Of a stretch of 64,000 nucleotides of DNA, positions 23,960-35,628 are shown in pieces. The position numbers were made by a program, and so were the translations under genes. The stretch covers positions 18,742,831 to 18,806,830 of the forward strand of contig NC_052136.2 of NCBI RefSeq assembly GCF_016086655.4. The letters are read 5' to 3'. Numbering within the stretch: position 1 is the first letter of the stretch; the number at the start of each line of letters is the position of its first letter. The notes under the pieces are model-generated. The model had not been told where the DNA came from and did no database searches. It saw only the letters and a program-made list of their open reading frames with translations. This DNA is from Lepeophtheirus salmonis (lineage: Eukaryota > Arthropoda > Copepoda > Siphonostomatoida > Caligidae).

Positions 23960-24480
23960 CCATTTTAATCTTCACAAAAATTGTTAAATAAATATATAAT
24001 ATCCTTCGGTATTCTAATGTATATTGCGTTATTATTACATCTATGACGTAAAGGCGCCTATATAATTACAATATTTAAGAAAATACAAAGAAAGACAGAG
24101 TGATTTATCATCATTTTTGTAAAACAAGGCTGAGTGTTTAATGTTCCTGCTAAACCCTATCCTTGGAGTTTTCATTGAGCTAAATAACTATTTATTAATT
24201 AAATAGAAAAGAAAAACTATTTCGGCAACATTTGTAGTATCTCTAACAAAATGAAAATATATGTGCATTAAGGTGTCTCAATATTGAGGAACATAATGCT
24301 AAAGAGTAAATAAATTTACTCATGAATGATTAAGTTTTGTCATTGGCTCAGAAAACAAGTTTGAAGCTATTTCAGCTGGATTGCAATATATTTAGAGGCC
24401 TCGAAAAGCAAAGAACTCCTTGGGATTTATTCAAAGGTATGGGGTTATTGAAAAACTATAATGGATTACTTTTGTATGAT
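23960..24480. other. Intergenic DNA without recognised features
   Basis: No gene or paired repeat recognised. Confidence 0.4.
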
Positions 24481-24482
24481 TA

Positions 24483-24629
24483 CAGGGTTCTCTGCAGGAA
24501 GTAGACTGCTAAGCTGTATCCTCCCACAAAATAAAGAATTTTTTACTTTTTACTAGAAAATTTTAAATCTGAAATTTGATTTATTTTTTTATTTTTAAAA
24601 TCCAAAATCCAATTCTGCAGACGCCCCTG
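24483..24629. mobile_element. 147 bp miniature element with CAGGGGCGTC-type ends
   Basis: The left end CAGGGTTCTCTGCAGG, preceded by TA, and the right end, read on the minus strand as CAGGGGCGTCTGCAGAATTG, belong to the family at 17078-17690. The interior contains TTTTACTAGAAAATTTTAAA, also present at 25320-25335. Confidence 0.65.
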
Positions 24630-25254
24630 GATTAATTATTACTCTATTTTTTAACTGAGAATGTCTGTGTTTGAGTCCTCGAATCACAGTCAAACCAATT
24701 GATAGTTTTTGTTGAAATTTTTCATCTAAGTTTTTTAGGATCATAAAATGGTTTAGATAACAATTTATTTGGCCTTAAACACTATGGTGGTCTTAAAATA
24801 GCATTTTTCTAAAAACGAATGTTTTGACTAACAAACAACTATTTCATATAAAACAAAAAACAAAGCCCGTCCAATTTTAAAAATGAGTCTCGCTGCATGT
24901 TGGTATGAATCATAGCACACTTTTTTTAAAGGAGATTATAAGATTTAGAGAACAACAAATTACAAGAGAATATAACAAAGAATTTTAATAATTTTATGAA
25001 AGATGAGCAATGATAGTTCAACTTGAAAATTTTTTCTTCTTTAAATTTCTTGATGTCTCGGGTAAAGTCTAGGACTATACAATCCTGACTGTAAGTACTA
25101 ATTTGCGACACATCCAAATGTTCAATAGAGTCATTTGTTATCAGATATTGACGATAATTTCTCATAATACGTACTAGAGATTGGACGGATCTTGGACCCA
25201 GATCTGAAGTACCAAAAGTTCGGGTACCCAAAATTAAGCCGAGTATTTACGTCT

Positions 25255-25700
25255 CAGGGTGTCTGCAGAGGGCTTAAAGGGATGTAGCATCCCCCAACCC
25301 AATTATAGGATTTTTGCTTTTTTACTAGAAAATTTAATTTTTTGAAATATTTTCCACAAAAAATTCAATATTTGAAATTTTCTTCCAAAAAATGTAATGT
25401 TTGCTTACCAGCTGTGGAATTTTGATTTTTTTTTGTCCAAAAAATTATTTTTTGTGAATAGCTAAGCACTTTTGAAATTTTTTCAGATTAGCTATGAATT
25501 TTTGAAATTTTAATCCAAAAAATTAAATATTTTAACTTTTTTTGTAAATACCTGTGGATGGTTGAAATTTTTTGACAACAAAAAATTATTTTTTTTAACA
25601 GCTGTGGAATTTTGAAAAAAAAATAATATTTGAAATTTTTTTTCAAAATATCTTAATTTTTGATTTCTTATCATTAAAAAAAATCAAAATACAAAGCACT
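25255..25700. mobile_element. CAGGGGCGTC-family element, left end and AT-rich body
   Basis: Begins CAGGGTGTCTGCAGAGGGCT. The body is a chain of degenerate units of TTTTGAAATTTTTT plus CAAAAAATTAAT. No right end is found, so it is truncated or decayed. Confidence 0.55.
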
Positions 25701-25719
25701 CCTAGAAAAAGCCCAGATC

Positions 25720-26680
25720 CGAGAAAATGTGGATCTGTCCTATCTTCTTTCCATACTCAATTTCGGAGAAAAATCATTTGAGTTGCCTTTGTTTGACAGG
25801 CCAACCATCTGTATTGATCTCTATTTATGAAACACCCTAATAGCCATGTATAAGGATGATAATCCATTGCTTTTATTTTAGACATAGAAATAAAAAGAGA
25901 AAATGTAAACATTTGGGTAATTACATATTATATTTCGAGGCACACACTACAAAGATGTTTAATTTTATATAGGTATGTACAGTGCACACGATGATTAACG
26001 GATCTTTTGCCAAAAAGAAACGAAGATATTTAACAGACAACGTAATAAAAAAATATAAATGAGGTGAATCTTAATTATACTTGCAAGAAAGCTTTTGGCA
26101 AAAGTTTTTTATTAAGTTCAAATAGGGTGGACCCTAAATACTGTAAAGAGTTAATTCAATCTCAAAGTAGAAAAAATTGTGATAAATTACAGGGGGGGTA
26201 GAATTTTGTACAAATGAATTGAAGACAAAAATCGAATTTATCTTTGAGTACAGATCCCAAAACAAATCAAAAAATTTCTCTCAGTCATCTGAATTCTGAA
26301 ATATCTGGGACTATACATTGTTATACTATTACCCTTCATTTTGTACCCTTAAAACAATCCCCAAATTAAAAGTAGGATTAATAAAACTTATATATAAGTG
26401 TTTTTATAGACCAACAAGTGTTATTATTGACTCTGTATCTTGTTCTGAACTCGATATATTTCCATTTTTAGGCTGAAAAATAATAATAAACGACACTCTT
26501 CTTTAGACACTTATAACTTATTTATAAAACATAGTGATGCAGAATATCATAGCTGATATTATTGCAAAATATTCAATATATAATTTTTTTTTAAAATATA
26601 AATTTAAAAATATGCATCCTCAAGGATTTTTGTATTTTTAGTTAATCCCATATTAAAATATATAGATTATCTACTCATCG
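25720..26680. other. Intergenic DNA without recognised features
   Basis: AT-rich. No gene, repeat partner or transposon end recognised. Confidence 0.4.
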
Positions 26681-26734
26681 TGAATGGATCGCTTTATTGT
26701 TTCGATCCTGGTATCTCATTCCCAAGAAAGGAGT

Positions 26735-26895
26735 CCACTCTACTACCTTATGAGGTCTGGTAGTTTTCCTATGATGAGTTATCGTCCCTGGTGGAATTCG
26801 GAGTCCGAATTCGAACATCTCTTGAAAAGGATGATCAAGTTAGGAAGCATGTTCCTGCGATTCCCTCGATCTTCCTTTCACGAGGAATGAAAGTC
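26735..26895 (-). repeat. Dispersed repeat, inverted copy of 2890-3030
   Basis: Minus-strand reading shows CTTGATCATCCTT, AGATGTTCGAATTC and ACTACCAGACCTCATA in the same order as 2890-3030. The 68-codon plus frame across it (26684-26890) is incidental. Confidence 0.65.
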
Positions 26896-27505
26896 AGGAT
26901 TTTGGCATTGAAATTGGAAAAAATATGATGATAATGAAATTTTTTGTACAAAATGAGGTTTCCCTTTGTTTTCGATTGATTGTGATCATAGCTTGCTTAT
27001 AACAATTATTGATAATTTTTCAAATACAAGAGATGGATAGTTAAGAGATAAATGATATTTATCATTTTGTTGAAGCTTGGCGTTCCTCTTACATTGTTTT
27101 CTTTTTTCTATGCTCAAGTTTTTTCTATTAGGGATCTATTCAACCTCACATAATGTTATAATTTTGGTTAATAAAAGGTCTGATTCACCTTGTAGTATCT
27201 ATTGGATGCAAAAACTGGTGTCAATTATGGTATAGGTGGCCATGAGCCGTTCTGATAATGTACACTTTAACCAGGCTTGTAAGCGCTCCATTCAATTATT
27301 TTTTCAGCGTTCAAAAAATATTTATGTTCCTTTCAGCGTTCCAATCATAAGGTAGTATGATATACATTGCACAACAGCAAATCCCAACTTTCACGTTGAT
27401 GGTGTCAGGGACGCCTCATTAGAGAGAGCTATGTTTTGAAATTTTTTAACAAAATAATTCAGTGAATATTAGCGTTCAAATGAGCTACAACTGACTAAAA
27501 TCGGT

Positions 27506-27826
27506 TCATTCTTTGTCAAGATGGAGACCAAAAGGCAAAGTATAGGCGATTTTATTCGTACCCAGCACAGCACCACGGTAAAGAAAAACTGGACGATGGA
27601 CTAGTCGAGAAATTCCAGGAACGACCACTAACTTTCCTCGCAATGAGGTTCCCCGGTCAATCAGACTAAGTTCCCAGCCTCTGTAATGATACTGTGAATC
27701 GTTGCAATGGTTCGAGGATAATTTTTGCAGATTTCTGGAAACAAGATTTGTGGCCTCCAACCTTGCCCCAAATGAATCCTTTCCACTATAGTATCTGGTG
27801 CTATGTCGAAAGTAGGCCTCTGTCAT
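27506..27826 (-). other. 106-codon open frame, unrecognised, in a base-balanced island
   Basis: A stretch of about 350 bp that is much less AT-rich than its flanks carries a 106-codon frame (MTEAYFRHSTRYYSGKDSF at the start, GLHLDKE at the end). I recognise no domain. The flanks contain several GCGTTC words (27308, 27336, 27470, 27967, 27986) around this island, as if it sits inside one decayed element. It could be a captured exon or a transposon interior. Confidence 0.25.
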
Positions 27827-28079
27827 CCCCTATCCTATCGTTGACGCGGCAAAATTAGTCTCCCAAGCGTTCGTCTTTGCTTTTTTGAGCCCTTCAAATC
27901 ATATTTTAAAAAATAAAAAATATATACTTTGATTTGTAGATTTTTTTAAGTATTATTGGAACGGAACGCTAAAATCTCATTTTTAGCGTTCAGCGTGCAA
28001 AAAAAACAAAAATATATTACGTTACGTACATCGAACGAACGTTCTGTTCACACGCCTGACCTTAACTTTGTGCCTTAGA

Positions 28080-28370
28080 GGTGCAAACTTAATAGCATTG
28101 AATACGTGGATACCATCTTTATATAAGTCTCCAGCTATGTGCTTATTCGTACTTCAAGTGAAATATTTGTACCTTTCAAGAGGATGGTACTCACTCTCTC
28201 TTGTCTAATATGATGCAAAAGTTGTATGAGACTCATTACTGTAGCTTTTTGAGCAGCAACTTTTAGACTGTAGACAGTCCGAATTTGAATCTCCAGGCTT
28301 TAGCGTCTGCTAAAGGCACCCATGTACATACTTCCAACGGAGAATTTAACACTACGGCGACTGATTAAAT
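28080..28370. other. Base-balanced stretch, possible decayed coding DNA
   Basis: Minus-strand reading includes an uninterrupted KVAAQKATVMSLIQLLHHIR, with more codons in frame, which looks protein-like. No family was recognised and stops occur on both sides. Confidence 0.2.
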
Positions 28371-28479
28371 AATGATCAAAAAAAAAAAAGGGCCCATGCA
28401 ACAACTGTTATTTTTTCCTAATTTTTTAAAAGTAGTTTTTTGAATACAAACTACTCAAATCTATCTTTGTTGTAAATTG

Positions 28480-28640
28480 TTTTAAAAATTTATAATAAAA
28501 TTAATATAAATGAATTTAAATATAATTATAATATGCTAATTGCTAATGCTATTTTAAATGTAGAAGGTACTCTTCTTTGTAACAGTAATTCATTTTCTCC
28601 CCCCCAAATATATAAAAGACAGCTAATATTAACAAGGGGT
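28480..28640 (+). repeat. Dispersed repeat, partner of 21165-21320
   Basis: Same order of blocks as 21165-21320: TTTAAATATAATTATAATAT, ATTTTAAATGTAGAA, then CAGCTAATATTAACAAGGGG. Confidence 0.7.
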
Positions 28641-28903
28641 CACTGAAGTCTCTTTTTCTTTCATGACTCTAGTTATTGCTATCCAGAGTGGAGATTTTTT
28701 CCCGGTTGGAAGATTGTATTGTTTGTTGCACAACTACGGAAAAGACGTATAAAACATCTCTAACCTACAAACATAATGCTTATAATATAGAATTTTGTAA
28801 AAGAGTAGGTAAATTATTCAACATTCATATCATCAATGCTTTTTGTGCAGGCACAAATCGTACATATTTAGTACAGTTATTAAATAACTGCATAATGATT
28901 ATA

Positions 28904-29431
28904 CCGAGTGGTCCATTAAAATCTGAACGCATTTAATTTTAAACTTCAACAAGAATTAAAACTATAAATAGATGTGTGTCTCAAAAGTGGCCCATTTACC
29001 GTCATAAGGCTCTTTCCGTCCACTTTTTTATAGCTCTCTGGACAGTTTGGTGTTAAAGCCCTAGATCACAAGCATGGGCCCTAATGGACTTGAAGGGATT
29101 GGCCTGGGGTATTTTATTTAACTCTTCTGGATCCAGTTTAGATTTTTTTGGCAGAGTCATACTTCCTTTCCAACGTTTCGGACTTGCTGACGGCTATACG
29201 ATGGTTCTATATGACGCCCAACTACATGGAGTACGCATAAGGAAATTCGTCAATTACTTTCAAAGGCCATTTTCTCGAATCGTACGTAGGATATAGAGCT
29301 CAGGGTTTTTTTTTTTTGTTTTGTAACTAATTACATATCCTTTAATAAATCGAAATATGAATTAATTTCAATCACTCAACCTTAATTAATTATTGAATTA
29401 CAAAGTGTTCAGATTTCAATGTACCACCCGG
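28904..29431 (-). mobile_element. Non-autonomous mariner derivative, second copy of the 9879 family
   Basis: Both ends are clear: CCGAGTGGTCCATTAAAATC on the left and, on the minus strand, CCGGGTGGTACATTGAAATC at the right, with TA on each side (28902-28903 and 29432-29433). The interior, read on the minus strand, aligns with 9879-10344, including a GTCAGCAAGTCCGAAACGTT block (RQQVRNVGKE) and ACACCAAACTGTCCAGAGAG (helix-turn-helix recognition region). There is no catalytic domain. The 70-codon plus frame at 29084-29296 is a shadow. Confidence 0.85.
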
Positions 29432-29605
29432 TATATCAAAATGAAAAATGATCTACTTATTTAAGTATTGCAAACTGAATAAGAACAGCAATTGTTGTCA
29501 CATTTATTAACACCATAATACTTTGTAGATTTGATTTGATTTTTATTGCAAAGATTTTAAAAAATATATTTTTTTTTCCATTAAAGGGTAAATACTCAAT
29601 TACCT

Positions 29606-30238
29606 TTATGAGACAAAGTCTATCATGATTCCGTCAACTAAAAAATTTATAATTTTTATATTGCATATGTATAAAACAAACTTGGGGGATGTGAAATACG
29701 CACGAATTCTTAGCAAAAAGCACGAATTCTGATCCAACAATGCATTAGCAATGCACTCCATGGACTGGGCAGCTGCGAAAAAGTTATACTGAGTAAATCG
29801 CATGTCTTCGATTCCAATAGCACAGTAGATGTAATCCCAAATACAAAGAAGAAGACATTCTTTAAACGACTGACAGAGCTGGAAACGATTGTCATTAACG
29901 AGGACGTTCTTACCTTTCATGATATGAATCACAAATCGATTCTTGATACTGGAATATTTTACGACCCTCTGCAGAGATCAGTAAAGTAGCATCTTCCTCT
30001 TACTCCTTGCTATATAAAATTTAATTCCGAAGTTTTGAAAACAACTGTTACATATATTATCCCTAAGGAATATATAAGGGGCTAAGACCTTCCTCAAATA
30101 TGGTATTGGAGGATAATGTGTTCCTTGAAAGACATCAATGATGGTAAGAAGTTCCCCTCCCAATATCAGATATCGACTAGTTTGATTAGTGTTCACTATA
30201 TTGTAAAGACTGTGGACGAATATATAACGATATTCCAT
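29606..30238 (-). other. Two minus-strand open frames, unrecognised
   Basis: Frames of 86 codons (29978-30238) and 108 codons (29606-29932) follow one another in the same direction about 45 bp apart. The second contains ten phenylalanines and six cysteines but no known motif. They could be pieces of one decayed coding region; I cannot assign them. Confidence 0.2.
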
Positions 30239-30430
30239 CTAAATGGAAGCAGAGTTCCGATGAGGAAAAAACAAGTTTAGCAATCAGTAAACTGTAAAGA
30301 GTATATTGATCAAGAGGTCACAGAAGATAGGGTAATTGACGGAAGAAATCTAAGGACTATCTTTATATCAAGAAAAGAACACTCAAAACCAATTTGTGAT
30401 ATGTTTAAGTACTATTTTTAGCTATGTTTT

Positions 30431-30894
30431 TTATTCAATATTTCCTCCTTGACATGTAATAACAGGATCAATTCACCGGTAAATAGATTGGGAGCTCTAG
30501 ACGACAAGGTCAGTGTATATAGCATACCACGCTGTCATGATGGAAGCTCAGAACAAGTCCAGATTTAGATGATAGGTGTTGGGCACATTTTTCTCCAAGA
30601 CACCCTAAACTTCAAAGTCCAAGAGGTTAAGGTCAGGGGTGGAGGAAGGCCACATGGATACAGGGCAGAAGTCAGCCATATTTTTTCTGCAGAAGCTTTG
30701 GTTCTTTTGGTCCATTTCAACACCATTCCCATCCTTAATTGACTTTTTGACGTTGTAGGCAGTCTGGGTGGAGATGCCAACGGTCTTTGTAGGCTTTCGG
30801 TACTGACCCCGGCATACAGTAAATCACAAAGACGCGTTGTTTTTTTCGTTGTTGTGTCAATATTTTTACACTTAGAGACATGGGATATCAACAA
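30431..30894 (-). pseudogene. mariner transposase, helix-turn-helix joined to C-terminus
   Basis: Minus strand: RLCDLLYAGVSTESLQRPLA at 30780-30830 corresponds to the first helix-turn-helix of a mariner. KSQLRMGMVLKWTK follows where the hinge would be. In another frame the reading then enters the C-terminal catalytic end, VASLHP / TPDLNLLDFEV at about 30610-30650, with the third aspartate. It runs to CQGGNIE and a stop at 30431. The first two aspartates are absent. This is one more element lacking its catalytic centre. Confidence 0.78.
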
Positions 30895-31439
30895 AACTTA
30901 GTTCTTTTTAGCTGTAGCTTGGTTGCGTACTGAAGCCTCATAATTAAAAATAATGAGAACAAAATTGTCACTGAATGCTACTTCAAGTTTTTGGTCCTCA
31001 GTGTGTAAGTATAAAGTAATCAGAATTGCGTGAAAGACAACGTTAATTTTCGATTTTTTTAGGATACCCTCAGAGAATATCATTTTTAACTATGGCTGGG
31101 TTTAAAAATGTTTTAAAAATTACAAGTGTTCCATCAATTGTAAAGGTCGAGAACCCCTGGCTGAAGCTAAATGAACTACTATTCTAGAAGTGGTTTAGTT
31201 TTAGTGGACGTTATTATGATAGATTGTATTAATTAATACACTACTAATATAGTATTTGATTATTTGACCATTTTATTTCTTTTATTTTACACTGATAGAG
31301 ATGACTAGAGTTGTAAACTCCAAGTATTTTGGATATGAGGGTCTGGTCAAAATTTTGTCTAAAGTCCGATTGCTTCTGTGGATGGAATCATTTACAAAAC
31401 TCATTTGAGTACTTTGATGCTCCAAAAATTAAATCTAGT

Positions 31440-32264
31440 CAGAATTAGGCAAGTTAATGCAACTAAACTTAGAAAAGTTTAAAAGTTAAATTAATTAACT
31501 TTTAACTTAACTAGTTCATTATTTAAACAGCGTTATTTTTACTTCAACTTAACTAGTTAGTTTTTAATTTATCAAAATTAACTTTTAAATTAACTTGTTA
31601 ATTCTTTAAATTGCATATCTTAATTTTAACTTAACTTGATTAGTTAAAGTTAAATTTATTTTGGTATCCTAAGTTGAAATACAAAAAAAAAGCTGTCTTA
31701 AAGTAACTGTTAGTTCTCCGATGATTTAGTTAAACACTGTTTATACACTGTCTCTTTTATTAAACTTTTCAACGAGGTCATTCCACAACAAATTGTTTAA
31801 AAGGATATTGAGTCAGTGTCGTAGAAAATGTCGTTTTTATATTATCTCCAATATTTTTATAATTTTACATATAGTTTAAAATTAGATAGAATCTCAAAAA
31901 TGTAGAATTTTACTTAGTCTTATACTTCCATTTTAGCAATAACTTGAATTTGTATTTTTTTCTTGATCGTTAAGTGGGAGTAGAGAAAATTTCAGCTAAA
32001 GAGACTGACAAAATAATCTTTATTATAAAGCCTTGATAAATCTATCAATAGACTTACTAAAATAATTAAAATCGAAATTAATTTTAACTTAACCAAGCTG
32101 GGTGAGTTAATTTCACTTAAATTACTCTAAAGTTAATTAACTTAAACTTAATTAGTTAATTTTCATAGAAATCGACTTTAGTTCAAATAGTTATGAAAAA
32201 ATTAAATAATAATTAACTTTAACTTAACTAGTTAAAAAAAGATAAGTTAACTTGCCCATCACTG
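31440..32264. mobile_element. 825 bp hAT-type non-autonomous element
   Basis: The left end CAGAATTAGGCAAGTTAATG and the right end, read on the minus strand as CAGTGATGGGCAAGTTAACT, form inverted termini of hAT type. Each side is flanked by an 8-base sequence, AATCTAGT (31432-31439) and AATATAGT (32265-32272). They match at seven of eight positions, as an hAT target duplication should. The interior is filled with TTAACTTAACTAGTTAA words in both directions, so it can fold on itself, and has no transposase frame. Confidence 0.88.
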
Positions 32265-32574
32265 AATATAGTCCCTTGACTTGACTTATATCCAAAAAAG
32301 ATGACTCTAAAACTTTAAAACAAAGTAAGGGAACGCGTCTGTATGCTTGAGTAGATTCATAATCTTCATGAAATCTTTTTCTCCGCCCAAGATGTCGCTT
32401 TTTATTGTATAACAGAAGAAATCACTATATCATATATTGTAATATTCGCTTATGCCGTATGTAACTCATCCTTCCCTTTGCAGAATTCACCTTGTTAATT
32501 CAGTTAAAATATTGAATTTGTGGAGCCTGTGTATTTAATTATGGCGTAATAATCAAGGAATACTTAAGAGATAA

Positions 32575-32700
32575 ATAGCAGTTGGTATAATTGACTTATT
32601 TGGACAACTACCAGACAATTTTGGGGGGTTTTTTCTGTTTCTTTTTGGGTAAAAGGTTGTGTGATAAAATGAAGGTAACGACGTGGATTACAACTATATT
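32575..32700 (+). repeat. ~110 bp core repeat, copy 3 of 5
   Basis: CAGTTGGTATAATTGACTTA, GGACAACTACCAG, TTTCTGTTTCTTTTTGGG and AAAGGTTGTGTGATAAAATG match the copy at 60838. The minus-strand frame here and the one at 60778-61011 encode similar peptides only because both cross this repeat. Confidence 0.7.
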
Positions 32701-33074
32701 TGAATTGCAATCGTCTTTTTTGGAGTTGAAAGGTTTTCATGTCAATTCTTGCAAAAACCATTAGTTCACAATATGTTACATTTTGCACACGTTTCCTTTG
32801 TAAAAAACCACAGAAATCATATTTTCCAAGAATAAAAATACCTCAAGGAGTGTGGAACTTTTATTCCTACATATTAAGGCAAGGAAAAAGACCAAATGTT
32901 CTTTTTTTGACAACATTTTTTCCTACTATTGTATTTTTTAGTTTCAATGTAGAGTAAACTATCACCTTTTCGGATTTTAGTTAAAAAACATCTTTTATTT
33001 TCCCAATGGATAGCTTTAGTAATGTTTATCTTACGTTGTACATGTGCAATTGGTTAATATTAAATATCATAAAA

Positions 33075-33265
33075 AGATAAGATTGTGGTAAAGAGGTTGC
33101 CGACAAAATCGTAGGGACAGGTTGCGGACAAAATTGTTGGGGTAGTATCGTTGCATAGTAAAATCGTGGTGTACATTATCATTGTGTGACAAAAGATTTA
33201 AATCGTAAGCAATATCATTGTGAGTAATTTCATTGCAAGACAATATTACCGTATACAATTTCATA
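33075..33265. repeat. Degenerate tandem array
   Basis: Loose repeats of GACAAAATCGTG and ATTATCATTGTG words, roughly 20-40 bp apart, fill the stretch. The 97-codon minus frame across it is a by-product. Confidence 0.5.
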
Positions 33266-33359
33266 GCCATTATATTAAATTCGGACGATAAAACTATTGA
33301 ATGATGAAGAAACATGCCATGAAAGACCCCATTTAATATCCTAATTAAACCAAGGGGCA

Positions 33360-34880
33360 CAAGTTGTCGAAGCGAACTGCTAGGGCTTGATACAAGTTAA
33401 ACTTTTTGCTGCTGCTTTCCTGTGTAGCAAAAAAAAACCTTATAATCTCCAAAAATATACTTTAGCTTCTATGTTAAATATGTCTTCTTACTAAAAGAAA
33501 AGTATAAACTAAATAAGTCATAATTCATTGTATTGTATTATGGAATGGGATTTCTGAGCGCAAATAACATGCACATTCTACATTTTCACTCATAATGAAC
33601 ATGGATGCAATCAGGAAAATGAATTTATATTTAGCTACAACAATCCAAAAATATTCAAAATATACATCACGAATATTAAAAATACTCGTTATGGTATTTG
33701 GATGGAAGTTTGATACCCTTCAGCTATATTGAATTATTTTTCAACGAAAGTTCTTTTCTTAATTCATATACAGTTACTTATTATCCGTTGTTCAACTATG
33801 TGTACATTTGTCTTTAACACTCAACAAAACAGTAATTTCTATTACTTTAGACACTTACAATAAAATTTAGGAGGGAGATTTATTTCTTTTCATTTGGAGG
33901 TAAGTAAACTGGTTCTAATCGTTTGAGTATTATCCCCTTCTTCTCTTCTCTTATTTCGTTGGGTACATTCTTTTACATTTTGTATAAATTTTTCTATAAA
34001 ATGATAAATAAGTATGATATTTTTATGTATCACTTGAGATCCCTCCTTCTTATAAAAATAACCTCCTCACTTTAAAGAAACTTTTGATATTCAACAATTT
34101 GTTTTTCTATAATAAATTTAAAATGAAAACTTTTGAAATTCAACAATATAACTTTCAAATTGAAACTTCTGAATCCTTTTAAAAAATTTCAAATAGGAAT
34201 ATATAGTTCAAAAACGCCCATTGAAGACTGAAACTTTACAAAGATAACTTTTTTATAAAAATACAACAAAAGATCGAATTAACAAGTCACACTAAAAATT
34301 CAACACCCCAGTTCACACGCTAAAATAAAAATTTAAAAGAAGTTAACCTTATTATTACCTTTGACCTTTTATACGACCTTAAAACTGAACTTTATAAATT
34401 AAAATATTATATAATTATTACTTAAAGCATAAAAGGCTTAAATAGTCCAGACATTCGCGAGTTTCTTCTTCTAATATTGAAGGTAGATTTTAAAAAAAAA
34501 CGCATTCATGGCGAAAGAGTAATTTTCGGTTTCAATGCCAAACTGCTTCAAAAAGGCAATCTGGCAACCGTGTTAAGGGGCGTCCACAGTTAGAAAAAAT
34601 GAAGCTTTTGCCAAAAAAAAAATATCTCTGTTTTCTCATTAAAAATGTTTCCCAGAGGTGGTGAAATTTTTATTCAAATACTACTTGAAGTGAGAATGAG
34701 CCGCACTTAGAGATAAAGCAGGCTATAATGCAGCCCACGGGCTACGGGTTGGATATCCTTGCTCTATCATTACTCCTTCTCATCAATTTCATGAATCTGT
34801 TTCCTCTTCTCACAGTTCAGATCTACGTAAATAATAAACAATTTTGCTGGATCCCTAAAGTCCCTTATCCAATGATCACT
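33360..34880. other. Intergenic DNA without recognised genes
   Basis: AT-rich. An isolated GGGGCGTCCACAG word at 34577 matches the ends of the CAGGGGCGTC family, but no partner was found. Confidence 0.4.
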
Positions 34881-34885
34881 TACTC

Positions 34886-35021
34886 CAGGTGTGTCCACAG
34901 GGTTATATTTTGGAAGGGAGTTGGTTGTTCGAATTTTGTATACAAAATTTCAGATCCTTCAAAAAAAAAAATCCCCTTCACCATAATTTTTCCTTCCAAA
35001 TTCATTGATGCAATGCCCCTG
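34886..35021. mobile_element. Short CAGGGGCGTC-family element
   Basis: The left end CAGGTGTGTCCACAGG and the right end, read on the minus strand as CAGGGGCATTGCATC, lie 136 bp apart. TA follows on the right only. The match between ends is limited to the first ~12 bases. Confidence 0.45.
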
Positions 35022-35628
35022 TACTCTCATATGCTTTAATTTCACCTCTGGATTGAAACCTGAAACCATATGACATCACTAAATATCCATATTTAAAGTG
35101 GGAATGAAATATTTGGGGTGCATTTTAGAGCGAATAAATTTACTGAGAATGAAATTACTAGGTAATAAAAGAAAAGCAGTAAAGTTCCAATTCCAAAAGC
35201 CTTCCAAAAATTATCCTCAACTATTTTGCCTGTGTATCAAATATTGGTTTACAACACTATTTTTTTTTAAATACATATATTTTAATGAAGGTGTCTAAAC
35301 ATTAAGGAAAAATAATACTGACCATTACCAATGTGTTTTCCCACTCTCTCCTGGGATGGAGCAACGCCGAGTAATCCTTTGCTAGTATCATATAAAATAT
35401 CGGAGCAAATATCTAATACGATGCAGGTGTTAATTAAGATTAAGTTTTTGATAAGGTTTAAAATAGTCCGGATTTATTCAATCGACTGTGTAGTTGTACC
35501 ACTTTTTTACTTAAAATGGGGTTTCTCATCAAGAGTAGTTCAACTTTTTTTATAAATAAAACACAAATGGTTAAAGATTTTGCCAAATTTAGTTTTTCAG
35601 TACAAATTATAAGTATATACATTTATGT

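Noticed and set aside
24926..25231. 101-codon minus frame
   Set aside because: No domain. Its first codons overlap a palindromic TTGGACCCAGATC..TACC region of repeat character.
33075..33265. Possible CRISPR-like array
   Set aside because: Units are degenerate and irregularly spaced, with no constant repeat and unique spacers, and the DNA is from an animal genome.
33067..33360. 97-codon minus frame
   Set aside because: It is read through a degenerate tandem array; its ASN/HIS-rich composition reflects the repeat.
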